Of a stretch of DNA of 64,000 bases, positions 1-10,898 are shown piece by piece. Where the stretch lies: contig NC_050104.1 in NCBI RefSeq assembly GCF_902167145.1, positions 101,443,849 through 101,507,848 on the forward strand, in the 5' to 3' direction. The translations under genes and the position numbers were made by a program. The notes under the pieces were generated by a model. It ran no database searches, was not told the DNA's origin, and saw only the letters and a program-made list of their open reading frames with translations. Source of the stretch: Zea mays (taxonomy: Eukaryota > Streptophyta > Magnoliopsida > Poales > Poaceae). The stretch's first letter is position 1, and each line of letters opens with the position of its first letter.

Positions 1-2352
1 AGCCCTCAACTCTGCATGACATACAGCTAAACTCAGCCTGAGATACTGCACATCAGAGATTCGACTTATATCCGGACAACCACCTCTCCCAATCTATTTA
101 ACAGACAATTACAAGTAAATACCCATTAAAAGGTACTAAGAAAAACTAAAAGTTTTCCTTAAAGAGAATTCCCAAATTTGGGCTCTGAAACTATCAAAAC
201 GCGGTCGATTTATTAGTGGTTTTAACGACACCTAAAGTTCAGACACAACGGTGCAACAACTTCAGAGTAGCCTAACTCCAATTATATGCAATGAAAATTA
301 CAAACCAATACTCTTTGGGAAGATCATGAAATTACTAAAACTTTCATAATCCAACAAAACCCAAAATTTACCGTATTCAATGTCTATACTTCCGTACAAA
401 ATTAAGGCTGCTATAGGAAACCCATAACTCTCAAATGTTTAGACCAAACTGGGTGATTGAGCATCCTATGCAAAGATGAAGAAACCTACTACAAAACATT
501 CTAGATAAGTGAAGCCTGATTCAGCCTCCAACTAATTTAAAATGACTCCCAAAACAAAACAACACCTTACCCATAATAAAAAAACAATATAAAATAAAAC
601 CCAAGGCATTGGGAGGTGCGACCAACATTAGGATTTTCCACTACCAAATGGGGATGCAACTCCCTAAAGCCTTTAAGCAACACTTTACCTAATAGGTTAG
701 AACACTAAGCACCACAATCAACGAATTCAACAACCTCATTTGTTAATGCCACTAAGGTCAAACATCCATGTATCGACAATGTATGAAACACCTGACATAC
801 CCGTCTCTAGCACTATAAAACATGGTTGTTATTACACTAGAATCCAACTATTAGAGCTCTCCACAACTATTCTGTTGACGTGAAGCAAATGGTGCTCATG
901 TCATGTAACGTCTTTTCCTCCTCTCAAAAGAGATAAAATTTGCAAAACTCATAAAGCAATGGAGGGATAACAAGAAAAACTAATGTACTTCTTGACACAA
1001 ACTCATGCAAAAGCTTCATAAATATTACTTTCAATACTAAAATAATAACACGATACTATGCTCAACAGGAGTAATTGGACGTCAATAAGACAATCCACAT
1101 AACCAAACTACCTTGATTAACCTCACATATAACAAAACCTACTATTACTGCACTTGAACAATTTGTACTTCGTGATATCACAGGATGCAATCAAAGTAGT
1201 AGACATACATGATCTATCAAACCATCATTCATATAAGAAAAATCTCAATCCGATGCAACAACCCCATCATTAAAGAGATCGATGACTAACAAACATAAGC
1301 AACTCCCAGTTAAGCATTGACTTCGTTTAAGATAAAGCGGTCCAAATAATGATTCAACAAGCATGCATAGAGAAACTGCTCATAAAAAAAATCAAACTGC
1401 CATACAATGTTGGCAAATAAAAAAAATATAAAACGGGTTGTCAATATCGCCCACATGACTAGCCTGCAATAACTAAAAAAATATGCATAGCCTTTATGGC
1501 TATTGAAACAAGCCATAGAAGGAAAACATGCACGACGTAAAATCCACTTGAAACCACCCTATTTATTGTTAAAAATAAGGTTGCACATAATAAGAAAACC
1601 TATCAGGTAGACATGGTTGGACTTATCAATCTACGTCATGTCACAAATTCACTCGAGTTCTACCAGTCTAAAGATTTCATAGACATTACAATGTTGCATC
1701 TGCTCTATAGAGACAAACCAATTTTATACTAAGATCAAGTTAGCAAGTAGCCACACTAGCCTAAAAAAAGTGAGGCGCAAAGCATTGCACCCATGGAAAT
1801 ATTACATTGATAAGTTGGGTTGTAACCCAACAGTCAATCAAACTCAACAACACCATAAAACTACATTATATAGTGTTTTCACATTACACCAAGTCGGATT
1901 AGACCCACTATACACAAGCTCAATAAACAATTGGTCCTATAAGTACAAGATCCCAAGAATCCTTTTGGGAAAAAAAACATCCACAGTCAAGCATATAGAA
2001 ATATATGATGATAATAGCTCAGAGATTTGAAAATATTGCATCCCAAAAAAAACATCATGACGATATGTATATAAAACAAGTACATTAGTAGCTTCACTTG
2101 CATAATATCTTCAATAACAAACACATCAAGAAACCAATACTAAATAGAAGTAACATATCATATCAAGCATTACGTCGTTAACGACATACCCCATCAAACC
2201 ATAAAGGGATTTGGAGTAAGGAAGTTCTAGTCATCTATACAATAAAATACTAATATGAAAGAGATACGAACCCATACCCTTCCTACATGTGCAAGTGTGT
2301 CAAATTTATCTTCAAATTGCGTAGAATCTAAAGCCTATCCTCTGATACCAAC
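1..2352 (-). mobile_element. Internal region (5' leader side) of a truncated LTR retrotransposon
   Basis: This AT-rich stretch lies just inside the LTR at 2353-4651. On the minus strand a primer-binding site (TGGTATCAGAG, complementary to the initiator-Met tRNA 3' end) sits two bases from the LTR end, so the region is the start of the internal domain and the element leaves the window to the left. I find no credible gag or pol motif in 2.3 kb; the only open frames are under 90 codons with random-looking translations. It may be a long untranslated leader or a non-coding (LARD-like) element. What lies beyond base 1 cannot be judged. Confidence 0.6.
2341..2350 (-). promoter_or_regulatory. Primer-binding site of the left-edge LTR element
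   Basis: The minus strand reads TGGTATCAGA, matching the initiator-Met tRNA primer sequence used by many plant LTR elements. It is separated by two bases from the LTR terminus at 2353. It fixes the element's orientation as minus. Confidence 0.75.
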
Positions 2353-4651
2353 TGTAACACCCCGGGGTCCACCAACACCCTGGAATGCTACTAAACAACA
2401 CTTCTGACATCTATATATAAAATTTCGGCAGCATCCCCTTGCAAAATTGCATAAATGAGGGGGCAACAGTGTATAAACATATATCGTGACAAAAACATAC
2501 TAAGTATTATTAATCGGCTAGCAAAGAGAAGTTAAACATACGACATGAAGTGAATTAACTAGTGCACACGACTAGTTAAAAAAACAAACTTCCTTTGACA
2601 ATAAGTTTCTAATTAAATCATGGCTGCGCCTGGGCAGCGTTATTGTGAGAGTGAAAGTGGACGTGCTGCTACTCCCCTCATTCCCAACATGTATCAAGTA
2701 CCTGCATTGAGTAATGCAAGAGTGAGATGACACATCTCAGCAAGTAAAATAATATCAAACTGTTTAACCACATAAGAACATTGTTTTACCACCACTTGAT
2801 TCCACAACCTTCTTATTACGAAGGTGCAGCACGTATACAACGTACAACACACCTAGTCACCACACCTCGCAGGTAGAAACCACAATAGTAACATAGTAAT
2901 GTCACACTTCATATATACCTCATGAGTGCAAATGTCTGCAAATGCAAGGATGACTTCTGCCTTCATACCTCTAAGGATATGAAGCCGCATCGTACCCCTC
3001 CTCGGGCAACGTACGATGCTAAAAATGTACCGGTACGGTCGGACCATAAGATCACGACATAACTTCAAAATGCAAGATGGATGATGCGATGAGCATGTCA
3101 TGCCTACAACACTTCATATAACGTGATTCAAAAAAATACTTCACTTCATCCAAGATGGGAATCAACCACATATATCATTACCAAATTATGATCATCCACA
3201 ATATTAGACAATTGAGAATTAATACTTCCAAACAAATAAACTTCATCATAGAATTCAATGATTAACATAATTAAAACTTATGCATACTCAATGTCAGGGA
3301 ATAGGATGCAACACAAACGGTAGCAACCACCACTGTATTTACTTGCCTTTACCGGAAGTTCGGGCAAATCCCTAAGTACGATCCGGAAGTCCACCACCTG
3401 TTTTTGACACACAACTTAGTGCACCAATTTCACATAATCAGGCTCATAAACGACGCCGCACCTACGCACAAACTCAAACCCCGCCGCGGGTTACATCTCT
3501 CCCCACACCCACCAAACTGCAGCGGCGCTGCTTAATAAATTCATAACTTTAAAATTATGACAGCAGTGGTAACAAACAAAAACTCCAGAGGCATCTACAT
3601 GAAATTCCCCACAAGTTTTGTATACAATTTATAATTAAATTCCAACATCTAATTAGCCCAAAACAGTCCACAAGATGAACCCTGTAATCTGTTTTTTTGT
3701 CTTTTGGACAGCGACATACCCAGATTCAAACAGCGATATCTTTTAAAATATAATTCCAAATCAAGCACATAAGTACTTATTGGAAAGATAAGACAAAGCC
3801 CTACATGATTATCAGACTGGTTAACACTAATTACCCACGAAAAATTCCCAGAAACTGCTAATACTACTGCTGTTCACCCACCTGAAAAATCTGTTTTTTT
3901 GGACAGCAACATAACCGGATTCAAACAACGATATCTCCTAAAATATAACTCCAAATCGAGCGCATAAGTACTCGTTGGAAAGGTATGACAAAGCTCTACA
4001 TGATTCTCCCACTGATCCCTACTAATTGCCCACGAAAAATTCCCAGAAATCCCTAGAACTACTGCTGTTCGTCCACCCACTAAATTTCTGGACAGCACCT
4101 CTACCAAATCGCATAGGTAAACATGTAACCAATTGGATTGCAGCACAAATACAACAAAATGATCATGAAAATCACCTTGGGTTCCTCCTTTCCTCCTTCT
4201 TTTCTTCCTTCTTCCTCCCTCCAAACTCCCATGGAAGACTCGCACCCACACGACGGACACCAAGCGGGGAGGCTCCACCTTGGAGAGGAAGAGGGGGGGG
4301 GGGGGCTAGGGTTGAGGGATGGCGCTGCAATCACTTGGGGAAGAAGGAGAGGGATTGGGGCGGCTGCAAGAGTGGAAGAGAGAGGGGAGGGGCGGCCAAA
4401 GGGGTGGGGGAGTGAGAGGGAGGGGGCGGCTAGGGTTTAGGGGGGAAACTAATGGGCTCCCCACCGCCGGATCAAGATCCACGGCCCAAACTCGCTCTCA
4501 CGTCTGCTCCCGACCCCAACGCACAAATCCAACAAGTATTCTACTGTTTTATTGGTGAATGCTTCCTAAAAAACTCCAACCCCAACTACACAGATCACGA
4601 AAGAAAAGGAAAAAATACATTTAACTTCTTTTCAGAAAATTGGGTATCACA
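2353..4651 (-). mobile_element. 5' LTR (about 2.3 kb) of a retrotransposon inserted into the copia RT gene
   Basis: The LTR starts TGTAACACCC and ends GGGTATCACA, an imperfect terminal inverted repeat, with a primer-binding site just outside the left end. The right boundary falls exactly where the minus-strand copia RT frame loses homology, right after its conserved ...WYECLRDFL... stretch. This proves that the element inserted into the copia RT. The five bases on the right (CCGAC, 4652-4656) should be the target duplication; the partner is off-window. A long LTR is usual for chromovirus-type gypsy elements, but with no coding sequence visible the family is not assigned. Purine-rich and G-run sequence at 4200-4445 gives several spurious open frames. 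Confidence 0.8.
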
Positions 4652-5637
4652 CCGACCTTGAAAGCATTAGCAATTAAAAAGTCTCTAAGGCATTCATACC
4701 ATGCTCTCGGGGCTTGCTTAAGTCCATAGAGCGCCTTAGAGAGCTTACACACGTGATCGGGGTACCATTCATCTTCGAAGCCAGGGGGTTGCTCCATGTA
4801 CACCTCCTCCTTGATTGGCCCGTTGAGGAAAGCACTCTTCACATCCATTTGGAACAACCTGAAAGAATGGTGAGTAGCATAGGCTAACAATATGCGAATT
4901 GACTCTAGCCTAGCCACAGGAGCAAAAGTCTCCTCAAAGTCCAAACCTGCGACTTGGGCATAACCTTTTGCCACAAGTCGTGCCTTGTTCCTTGTCACCA
5001 CCCCGTGCTCGTCTTGTTTGTTGCGGAACACCCACTTGGTTCCCACAACGTTTTGCTTGGGACGAGGCACCAGTGTCCAAACTTCATTTCTCTTGAAGTT
5101 GTTGAGCTCCTCTTGCATGGCCAACACCCAGTCCGGATCTAGCAAGGCCTCTTCTACCCTGAAAGGCTCAATAGAAGAGACAAAGGAGTAATGCTCACAA
5201 AAATTAACTAATCTAGAACGAGTAGTTACTCCCTTGCTTATGTCGCCCAATATTTGGTCGACGGGATGATTCCTTTGAATCGTCGCTCGAACTTGGGTTG
5301 GAGGTGCCGGTTGCGCTTCTTCCTCCATTACATGATCATCTTGTGCTCCCCTTTGATTATACGTCTCTTCTTGATTAACCTGTTCATCGTCTTGAGTTGG
5401 GGTATGCACCATTGTTGAGGAAGAAGGTTGATCTTGCTCCTTTTGTTCTAGTGGCCTCACATCTCCAATCGCCATGGTGCGTATTGCGGCTGTCGGAACA
5501 TCTTCTTCATCTACATCATCAAGATCAACAACTTGCTCTCTTGGAGAGCCATTAGTCTCATCAAATACAACATCGCTAGACTTCAACCAGACCCGATGAT
5601 TTGTTGAAAACCCTATACGCCTTTGTATTTGAGTCAT
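4652..5637 (-). pseudogene. Copia reverse transcriptase, N-terminal part, truncated
   Basis: The translation shows an acidic linker and then typical copia RT blocks: [66 protein letters not shown] and [13 protein letters not shown]. It stops before the catalytic YVDD box because the 2353-4651 LTR is inserted there; the rest of RT and RNase H should lie left of base 1. The frame differs from that of the integrase to its right, so a frameshift lies near 5580-5640. RT would copy element RNA into DNA, but this copy cannot. Confidence 0.9.
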
Positions 5638-6424
5638 AACCTAACAAAAACCCTTCTACCGCTTTGGGAGCAAATTTGGAATTCCTACCCTTCTTCACTA
5701 GAATGTAGCATTTACTCCCAAAAACTCGGAAATACGAAACATTGGGTTTGTTACCGGTTAGTAGCTCATATGAAGTCTTCTTGAGGAGGCGATGAAGGTA
5801 GACCCGGTTGATGGCGTGGCAAGCCGTGTTCACGGCTTCCGACCAAAAGCGCTCGGGGGTCTTGAACTCTCCAAGCATCGTCCTCGCCATGTCTATAAGC
5901 GTCCTGTTCTTCCTCTCTACCACACCATTTTGCTGTGGTGTGTAGGGAGCGGAGAACTCGTGCTTGATTCCTTCCTCCTCAAGATACTCCTCCACTTGAA
6001 GGTTCTTGAACTCGGACCCATTGTCGCTCCTTATCTTCTTCACCTTGAGCTCAAACTCATTTTGAGCTCTCCTTAGGAAGCGCTTGAGGGTCCCTTGGGT
6101 TTCAGATTTATCCTGCAAAAAGAATACCCAAGTGAAGCGGGAAAAATCATCAACTATAACAAGACCATACTTACTTCCTCCTATACTTAGATAGGCGACG
6201 GGTCCGAAGAGGTCCATATGAAGTAACTCCAGGGGTCTTGATGTTGTCATCACGTTTTTGGCATGATGAGAGCTTCCCACCTGTTTACCTGCTTGACAAG
6301 CTGCACAAGGTCTATCTTTTTCGAAAGTTACATTAGTTAGACCTATCACGTGTTCTCCCTTTAGAAGCTTGTGAAGGTTCTTCATCCCTACATGTGCTAA
6401 ACGGCGATGCCACAGCCAGCCCAT
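5576..6424 (-). pseudogene. Copia integrase
   Basis: The frame opens with the pre-integrase zinc finger (WHRRLAHVGM and CAACQ, an HHCC site). The DDE core follows: HMDLFGP (first Asp), IRSDNGSEF (second Asp) and PQQNGVVERKNR (Glu). The C-terminal part ([27 protein letters not shown]) is also typical. The core residues are intact. The integrase is out of frame with the protease on the right and the RT on the left, so the polyprotein is broken. Confidence 0.9.
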
Positions 6425-6840
6425 GCTAGTCTTAGCAATTAAGCATGCATCTAGACCGACCTCCTCTTTTGCAAAATCAACTAAATAAAGTTTGTCGTCT
6501 AGTGCACCCTTAAAAGCTATGAACCATCACTTCTTCTAAAGGCAGACACATCTATATTTGTGAATAGACAATTATATCCCATATTACATAATTGACTTAC
6601 GGATAACAAATTATATCCAAGCGATTCAACTAAGAATACATTAGAAATAGAGTGCTCATTTGAGATTGCAATCTTGCCTAAGCCTTTAACCTTGCCTTGA
6701 TTCCCGTCACCGAATATGATTGAATCTTGGGAATCTTTATTCTTGACGTAGGAGGTGAACATCTTCTTCTCCCCCGTCATGTGGTTTGTGCATCCGCTAT
6801 CGATAATCCAGCTTGATCCCCCGGATGCATAAACCTGCAA
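6425..6840 (-). pseudogene. Copia aspartic protease and protease-integrase linker
   Basis: WIIDSGCTNHMTG is the copia protease active site (DSG), followed by the expected FGDGNQG, KGLGKI and NLLSVSQL blocks. The frame closes at about 6517 after RRSDGS with a stop. The remaining linker (KLYLVDFAKEE and ACLIAKTSMGW) can be read in another frame to the integrase, so an indel lies near 6520. The protease frame is +1 relative to the gag frame that ends at 6848. Confidence 0.85.
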
Positions 6841-6847
6841 GGCAAAT

Positions 6848-8590
6848 TTAGGCTTGGGTCTTAGGTACCCAACTCTTGTTGGGTCCTACAAGGTTAGTGA
6901 CAATATCCTTAGGGACCCAAATGCAAGTTTTATCTCCCTTGCATTTTGCCCCTAGTTTCCTAGCAATCACTTTCCTATCCTTTCTACAAATCGCAAATGA
7001 AGCATTGCAAGCATGATAAATTGTAGAAGGTTCATTTATTATTTTCCTAGAAACATGAACAACATTTCTTCTAGGCATGTGATTAATAACATTTCTCCTA
7101 GCTAAATTTCTATCATGCATAATAGAAGAACTAGAAGCAACCATGGCATGAGATTAAAAAGCATCATAACTTCTATAACCATTTCTAGAATGTCTCCTAT
7201 CATGATACATGAAGGCATGGTTCTTTTGAGCACTACTAGCCATAGGGGCCTTCCCTTTCTCCTTGGCGGAGATGGAAGCCTTATGGCTTGTTAAGTTCTT
7301 GACTTCTCTCTTGAAGCCAAGACCATCCTTAATTGAGGGGTGTCTACCAATCGTGTAGGCATCCCTTCCAAATTTTAGCTTGTCAAATTCACTCTTGCTA
7401 GTCTTAAGTTGGGCATTAAGACTAGCCACTTCATCATTTAATTTAGAAATGCAAACTAGGTGTTCACTACAAGCATCAATATTAAAATCTTTGCACCTAT
7501 TGCAAATCATAACATGTTCTACACAAGAGTTAGATTTACTTGCTACTTCTAGTTTAGCATTTAAATCATCATTAACACTTTTTAAAGTAGAAATTGTTTC
7601 ATGACAAGTAGATAGTTCACAAGAAAGCATTTTATTCCTTTTAACTTCTAGAGCAAGAGAATTTTGTGCACTAACAAATTTATCATGCTCTTTATATAAA
7701 AGGTCCTCTTGTTTTTCTAGTAATCTATTCTTATCATTCAAAGCATCAATCAATTCATTAATCTTATCAATCTTAGTTCTATCTAATCCCTTGAATAAGC
7801 ATGAATAGTCTATTTCATCATCATCACTAGACTCATCCTCGCTTGAAGAAGTATAAGTAGTATTGTTTCGAGTACATACCTTCTTCTCCTTTGCCATGAG
7901 GCATGTGTGATGCTCGTTGGGGAAGAGGGATGACTTGTTGAAGGCGGTGGCGACGAGTCCTTCGTTGTCGGAGTCGGACGAGGAGCAATCCGAATCCCAC
8001 TCCTTTCCAAGATGTGCCTCGCCCTTCGCCTTCTTGTATTTCTTCTTCTTTTCCCACTTTCCACTCTTCTTTTCCTGGTCACTATCATTATCAGGACAAT
8101 TAGCGATAAAATGACCAATCTTACCACATTTGAAGCAGGAGCGCTTCCAATTCGTCTTGTTCTTGTTGGGGTGCTCCTTGTGACCCTTTAGCGTCGTCTT
8201 GAACCGCTTGATGATAAGGGCCATTTCTTCCTCATTAAGCCCGGTCGCCTCAACTTGCACCACCTTGCTAGGTAGTGCCTCCTTGCTCCTTGTCGCTTTG
8301 AGAGCAACGGTTTGAGGCTCGTATATTGGGTCATTCAATGCATCATCCACGTATCTCGCCTCCTTGATCATCATCTGCCCGCTTACAAATTTCCCAAGGA
8401 TTTCTTCGGGCGACATCTTGGTGTACCTAGGATTTTCACGAATATTGTTTACCAGATGTGGATCAAGTATTGTAAAGGACCTTAGCATTAGGCGGACGAC
8501 GTCGTGGTCCATCCATCGCGTGCTTCCATAGCTCCTTATCTTGTTGACGAGGGTCTTGAGCCTGTTGTACGTTTGGGTTGGCTCCTCCCC
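6848..8590 (-). pseudogene. Copia (Sirevirus) Gag, middle and C-terminal part
   Basis: The main frame (7154-8512) begins MDHDVVRLMLRSF, followed by a CCHC zinc knuckle (CFKCGKIGHFIANC). It then has an acidic serine-rich region, a long coiled coil and a basic tail. A TAA at 7154-7156 interrupts the frame, and the same frame resumes to 6848, ending in IWVPK...SWVPKTQA and a stop. A frameshift near 8540-8590 separates it from the part on the right (QIHKNAQATIVLL ... ELERFAVI). The long coiled-coil Gag is characteristic of Sireviruses. The WVPK tail is shared with the two gag-only elements in this window. Confidence 0.88.
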
Positions 8591-9626
8591 ATTATTACCG
8601 CGAATCTCTCGAGTTCGCCCTCCACCAACTCCATCTTGGTGAGCATGGTGACGTCGTTCCCCTCATGTGAGATCTTGAGGGTGTCCCAGATTTGCTTGGC
8701 ATTGTCCAAACCGCTCACCTTATGGTACTTGTCCCTGCACAATGAGGCTAACAACACAATAGTAGCTTGTGCATTTTTATGAATCTGTTCATGAAAGCTC
8801 TCTTGTGAGTTTTGGTGTTTGGATGATAACTCAATTAAAGGACTAACAAGTGTACTAAGTGTTGAACAGGTGCTTAAGGTAAAGCCTACAGGGTTCAACA
8901 CAAGTGAACAAATGTGATGGTCCAAGAACTGGATTATGGATACATAATGTACATCACAAGTAAGTTGGACATTGCAAAAGTGATACTCGGGTGCGTAGCT
9001 CAGAGACAACTGATCAAGCCAAGGACGGAGGCAAGAAGAGCTTCGAGGTACCAAGTGCACGGGAGAAGGTCAAGGAGGCTGAGGAACCCAAAGCCAAGGG
9101 TGAAGAAGAAGGCTTGCAAAGTCAAGGGTGATCAAGTTGAGAACAGCTACAACACATCAAGGATCACTACATAAGGAAGTGACTTACAGCCAATGAGGTA
9201 ACAGCTACAGCTATGTGGTGTAAGTCATAAGGCTCAAGACCAAGTTCTAAGAAGGAGATCAAGGTCACTAGAAGGAGAACAAGTGTCAGAACCAGAACTG
9301 GAAGCAGCCCAAAAGAGCTAAGTTCATCTTGATCTTTAGTTTGGGTTGTTCCTATGTTTGGAAATGTTCTATGTGACCTTTGCAGGATGTTGGAGCTAAG
9401 AAATGTCAATCCAGATCAAGTCAAGCCGACTTGATGATTTATGAGTCCAACATCAAAGCTCAAGCATGTGAAATGCTATGAATGTAATAATCAAGTTAAG
9501 GTATGTTTCTAAGCCTTAGTACATTGGTTTTGTGTACTAATATTCTTGTCTAAGTGTTAGAAACAGAAAGAAGAAGAGAAGAGAAGACTTGGCTGTGTAC
9601 AGCCAAGAGGCTGGTTCGGTCTGGGG

Positions 9627-10093
9627 CACCGGACTGTCCGGTGGTGCACCGGACAGTGTCCGGTGGTGCACCGGACAGTGTCCGGTGCGCCAGGCTGCCC
9701 CAGCCGAAGAGGCCGCTCTCGGGTTTTTCTCCGGCGACTTCGGCTAAAATTCACCGGACTGTCCGGTGTGCACCGGACTGTCCGGTGAGCCAACGGTCGG
9801 CCGGGCCAACGGTCGGCCGCGCGATCGGCGCGAGACACGTGGCCGAGCCAACGGTCGGAAGGTGTGCACCGGACTGTCCGGTGAGCCAACGGTCGGCCGG
9901 GCCAACGGTCGGCCGCGCGATCGGCGCGAGACACGTGGCCGAGCCAACGGTCGGAAGGAAGCACCGGACTGTCCGGTGTGCACCGGACTGTCCGGTGCGC
10001 CAGATCTGCAACGGTCGGCAACGGTCGGTTTCGCTGTTTATGGAAATAAATCGGGCACCGGACAGTGTCCGGTGTGCACCGGACTGTCCGGTG
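9627..10093. repeat. Palindrome and CAACGGTCGG array in the TR-GAG A 5' LTR
   Basis: Ten copies of CACCGGAC-n-GTCCGGTG start near 9627, 9647, 9669, 9752, 9771, 9867, 9962, 9981, 10056 and 10077. Spacers are either CTGT-type or CAGTGT-type. Between them lie repeated CCAACGGTCGG boxes and two GCGCGATCGGCGCG palindromes. Palindromes of this kind upstream of the TATA box are a published hallmark of Sirevirus LTRs. Confidence 0.9.
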
Positions 10094-10161
10094 CGCCACC
10101 CGACAGAAGGCAAGATTTGCCTTCCTGGATTGCTTCCAACGGCTCCTAGGCCCCTTATGCC

Positions 10162-10169
10162 TATAAAAG
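10162..10169 (+). promoter_or_regulatory. TATA box of TR-GAG A 5' LTR
   Basis: TATAAAAG occurs about 70 bases downstream of the last palindrome and is the probable core promoter of the element. The same site in the 3' LTR starts at 16474. Confidence 0.7.
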
Positions 10170-10780
10170 GGACCCCTAGGCGCCTCCAGCAAGATACAAG
10201 TACAGCCAACAAGTGTAGACTTCACTGGAATCAATTCTCGCTCTCCCTCTTGTGTGTAACTCTATAGTTTGTGTAGAAGGCACATCTATAAGCCTTTAGA
10301 GAGAGGAGTAGTGCTGCTAAGAGCTAGAGCAAGGTCTTGGGCGTATCGTTACTCTGCCGGGGTGCTGCCAAGAAGTTTGTAAGCAGCCGTGGTTCTGTTG
10401 TAACCCCACTCAATAGTAAAAGGCTCTATCTGTCATACTGACAGATCTGAGCAAACGGAGGAAGGAGTTGAAATAGACTCCAAGCCCAGGTGTGGCTAAC
10501 TCCAACGAGGACTAGGCAAGCATTTCAGGCTTGACCGAACCTCGGGATAAATCCTTGCGTCTGTGTGCTCTGTTCTGTATTGTATCCTGACTCTCTTTCT
10601 ACTCGCCTTTATATCTGCACTTCAACACTTATCTGTGGTATAAGCTTTATTTGAAGTGCAGGACATTTTGAGACAGGATCTTCTATCCCGCTGCAACCTA
10701 CTCGAAGGATCTTCTCATTCCACTGCGTACTAAGTCTTCGAGTAGAGTAAGAATTTAAGTTTTAAAGTAATAAGTTTTAT

Positions 10781-10810
10781 TCGCCTATTCACCCCCCCCC
10801 CTCTAGGCGA
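10781..10810 (+). promoter_or_regulatory. Predicted hairpin near the 3' end of the LTR (TR-GAG A)
   Basis: A perfect 7-bp stem, TCGCCTA (10781-10787) with TAGGCGA (10804-10810), encloses a C-rich loop. It lies about 40 bases before the primer-binding site and would be in the RNA leader. The same structure recurs at 17093-17120, 21762-21788, 29004-29030 and, with a changed base pair, at 17662-17685. Confidence 0.6.
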
Positions 10811-10849
10811 CATCCAGATCCTGTTCCCGGGTCAAAGGGAACTTTCAAT

Positions 10850-10861
10850 TGGTATCAGAGC
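10850..10861 (+). promoter_or_regulatory. Primer-binding site of TR-GAG A
   Basis: TGGTATCAGAGC, a perfect match to the initiator-Met tRNA primer, lies two bases after the 5' LTR. Confidence 0.9.
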
Positions 10862-10898
10862 TAGGCCTCTCCAGTGTGGGCTTAGCCGTCCGGAGATA

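Larger units (their letters stand above)
4652..8791 (-). mobile_element. Sirevirus-like Ty1/copia element, gag-pol part (minus strand)
   Basis: From right to left this holds the rest of gag, then protease, integrase and the first half of RT, the domain order of Ty1/copia. It continues the gag start at 17163-17605, from which it is separated by the TR-GAG A insertion. Target duplication GTTCA is seen at 8787-8791 and 17158-17162. On the left it is cut by another LTR element at 4651. In-frame stops and frameshifts between all major domains show that it is no longer autonomous. The family call rests on the long coiled-coil gag, LTR palindromes and gag/pol homology to Opie/Ji-like Sireviruses. 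Confidence 0.88.
8792..10847 (+). repeat. 5' LTR of TR-GAG A
   Basis: 2,056 bp, from TGAAAGCTCTCTTG to GGGAACTTTCA. It contains ten CACCGGAC...GTCCGGTG palindromes (9627-10093), an approximately 96-bp tandem duplication (9771-9866 and 9867-9961), eight CAACGGTCGG boxes, a TATA box (10162-10169) and a C-rich hairpin (10781-10810). Long open frames on both strands through the palindromes (for example 9554-10267) are artefacts of the repeats. Confidence 0.95.

Noticed and set aside
3874..4661. Several overlapping 70-130 codon frames
   Set aside because: They derive from purine and G runs within an LTR; no conserved domain.
9627..10093. CRISPR-like array
   Set aside because: Repeats are palindromic and irregularly spaced in a plant LTR; they fit known Sirevirus LTR structure.
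9554..10267. Long open frames on both strands (237 and 225 codons)
   Set aside because: They are translations of palindromic LTR repeats; the same peptides repeat in all frames and the region is an LTR promoter.
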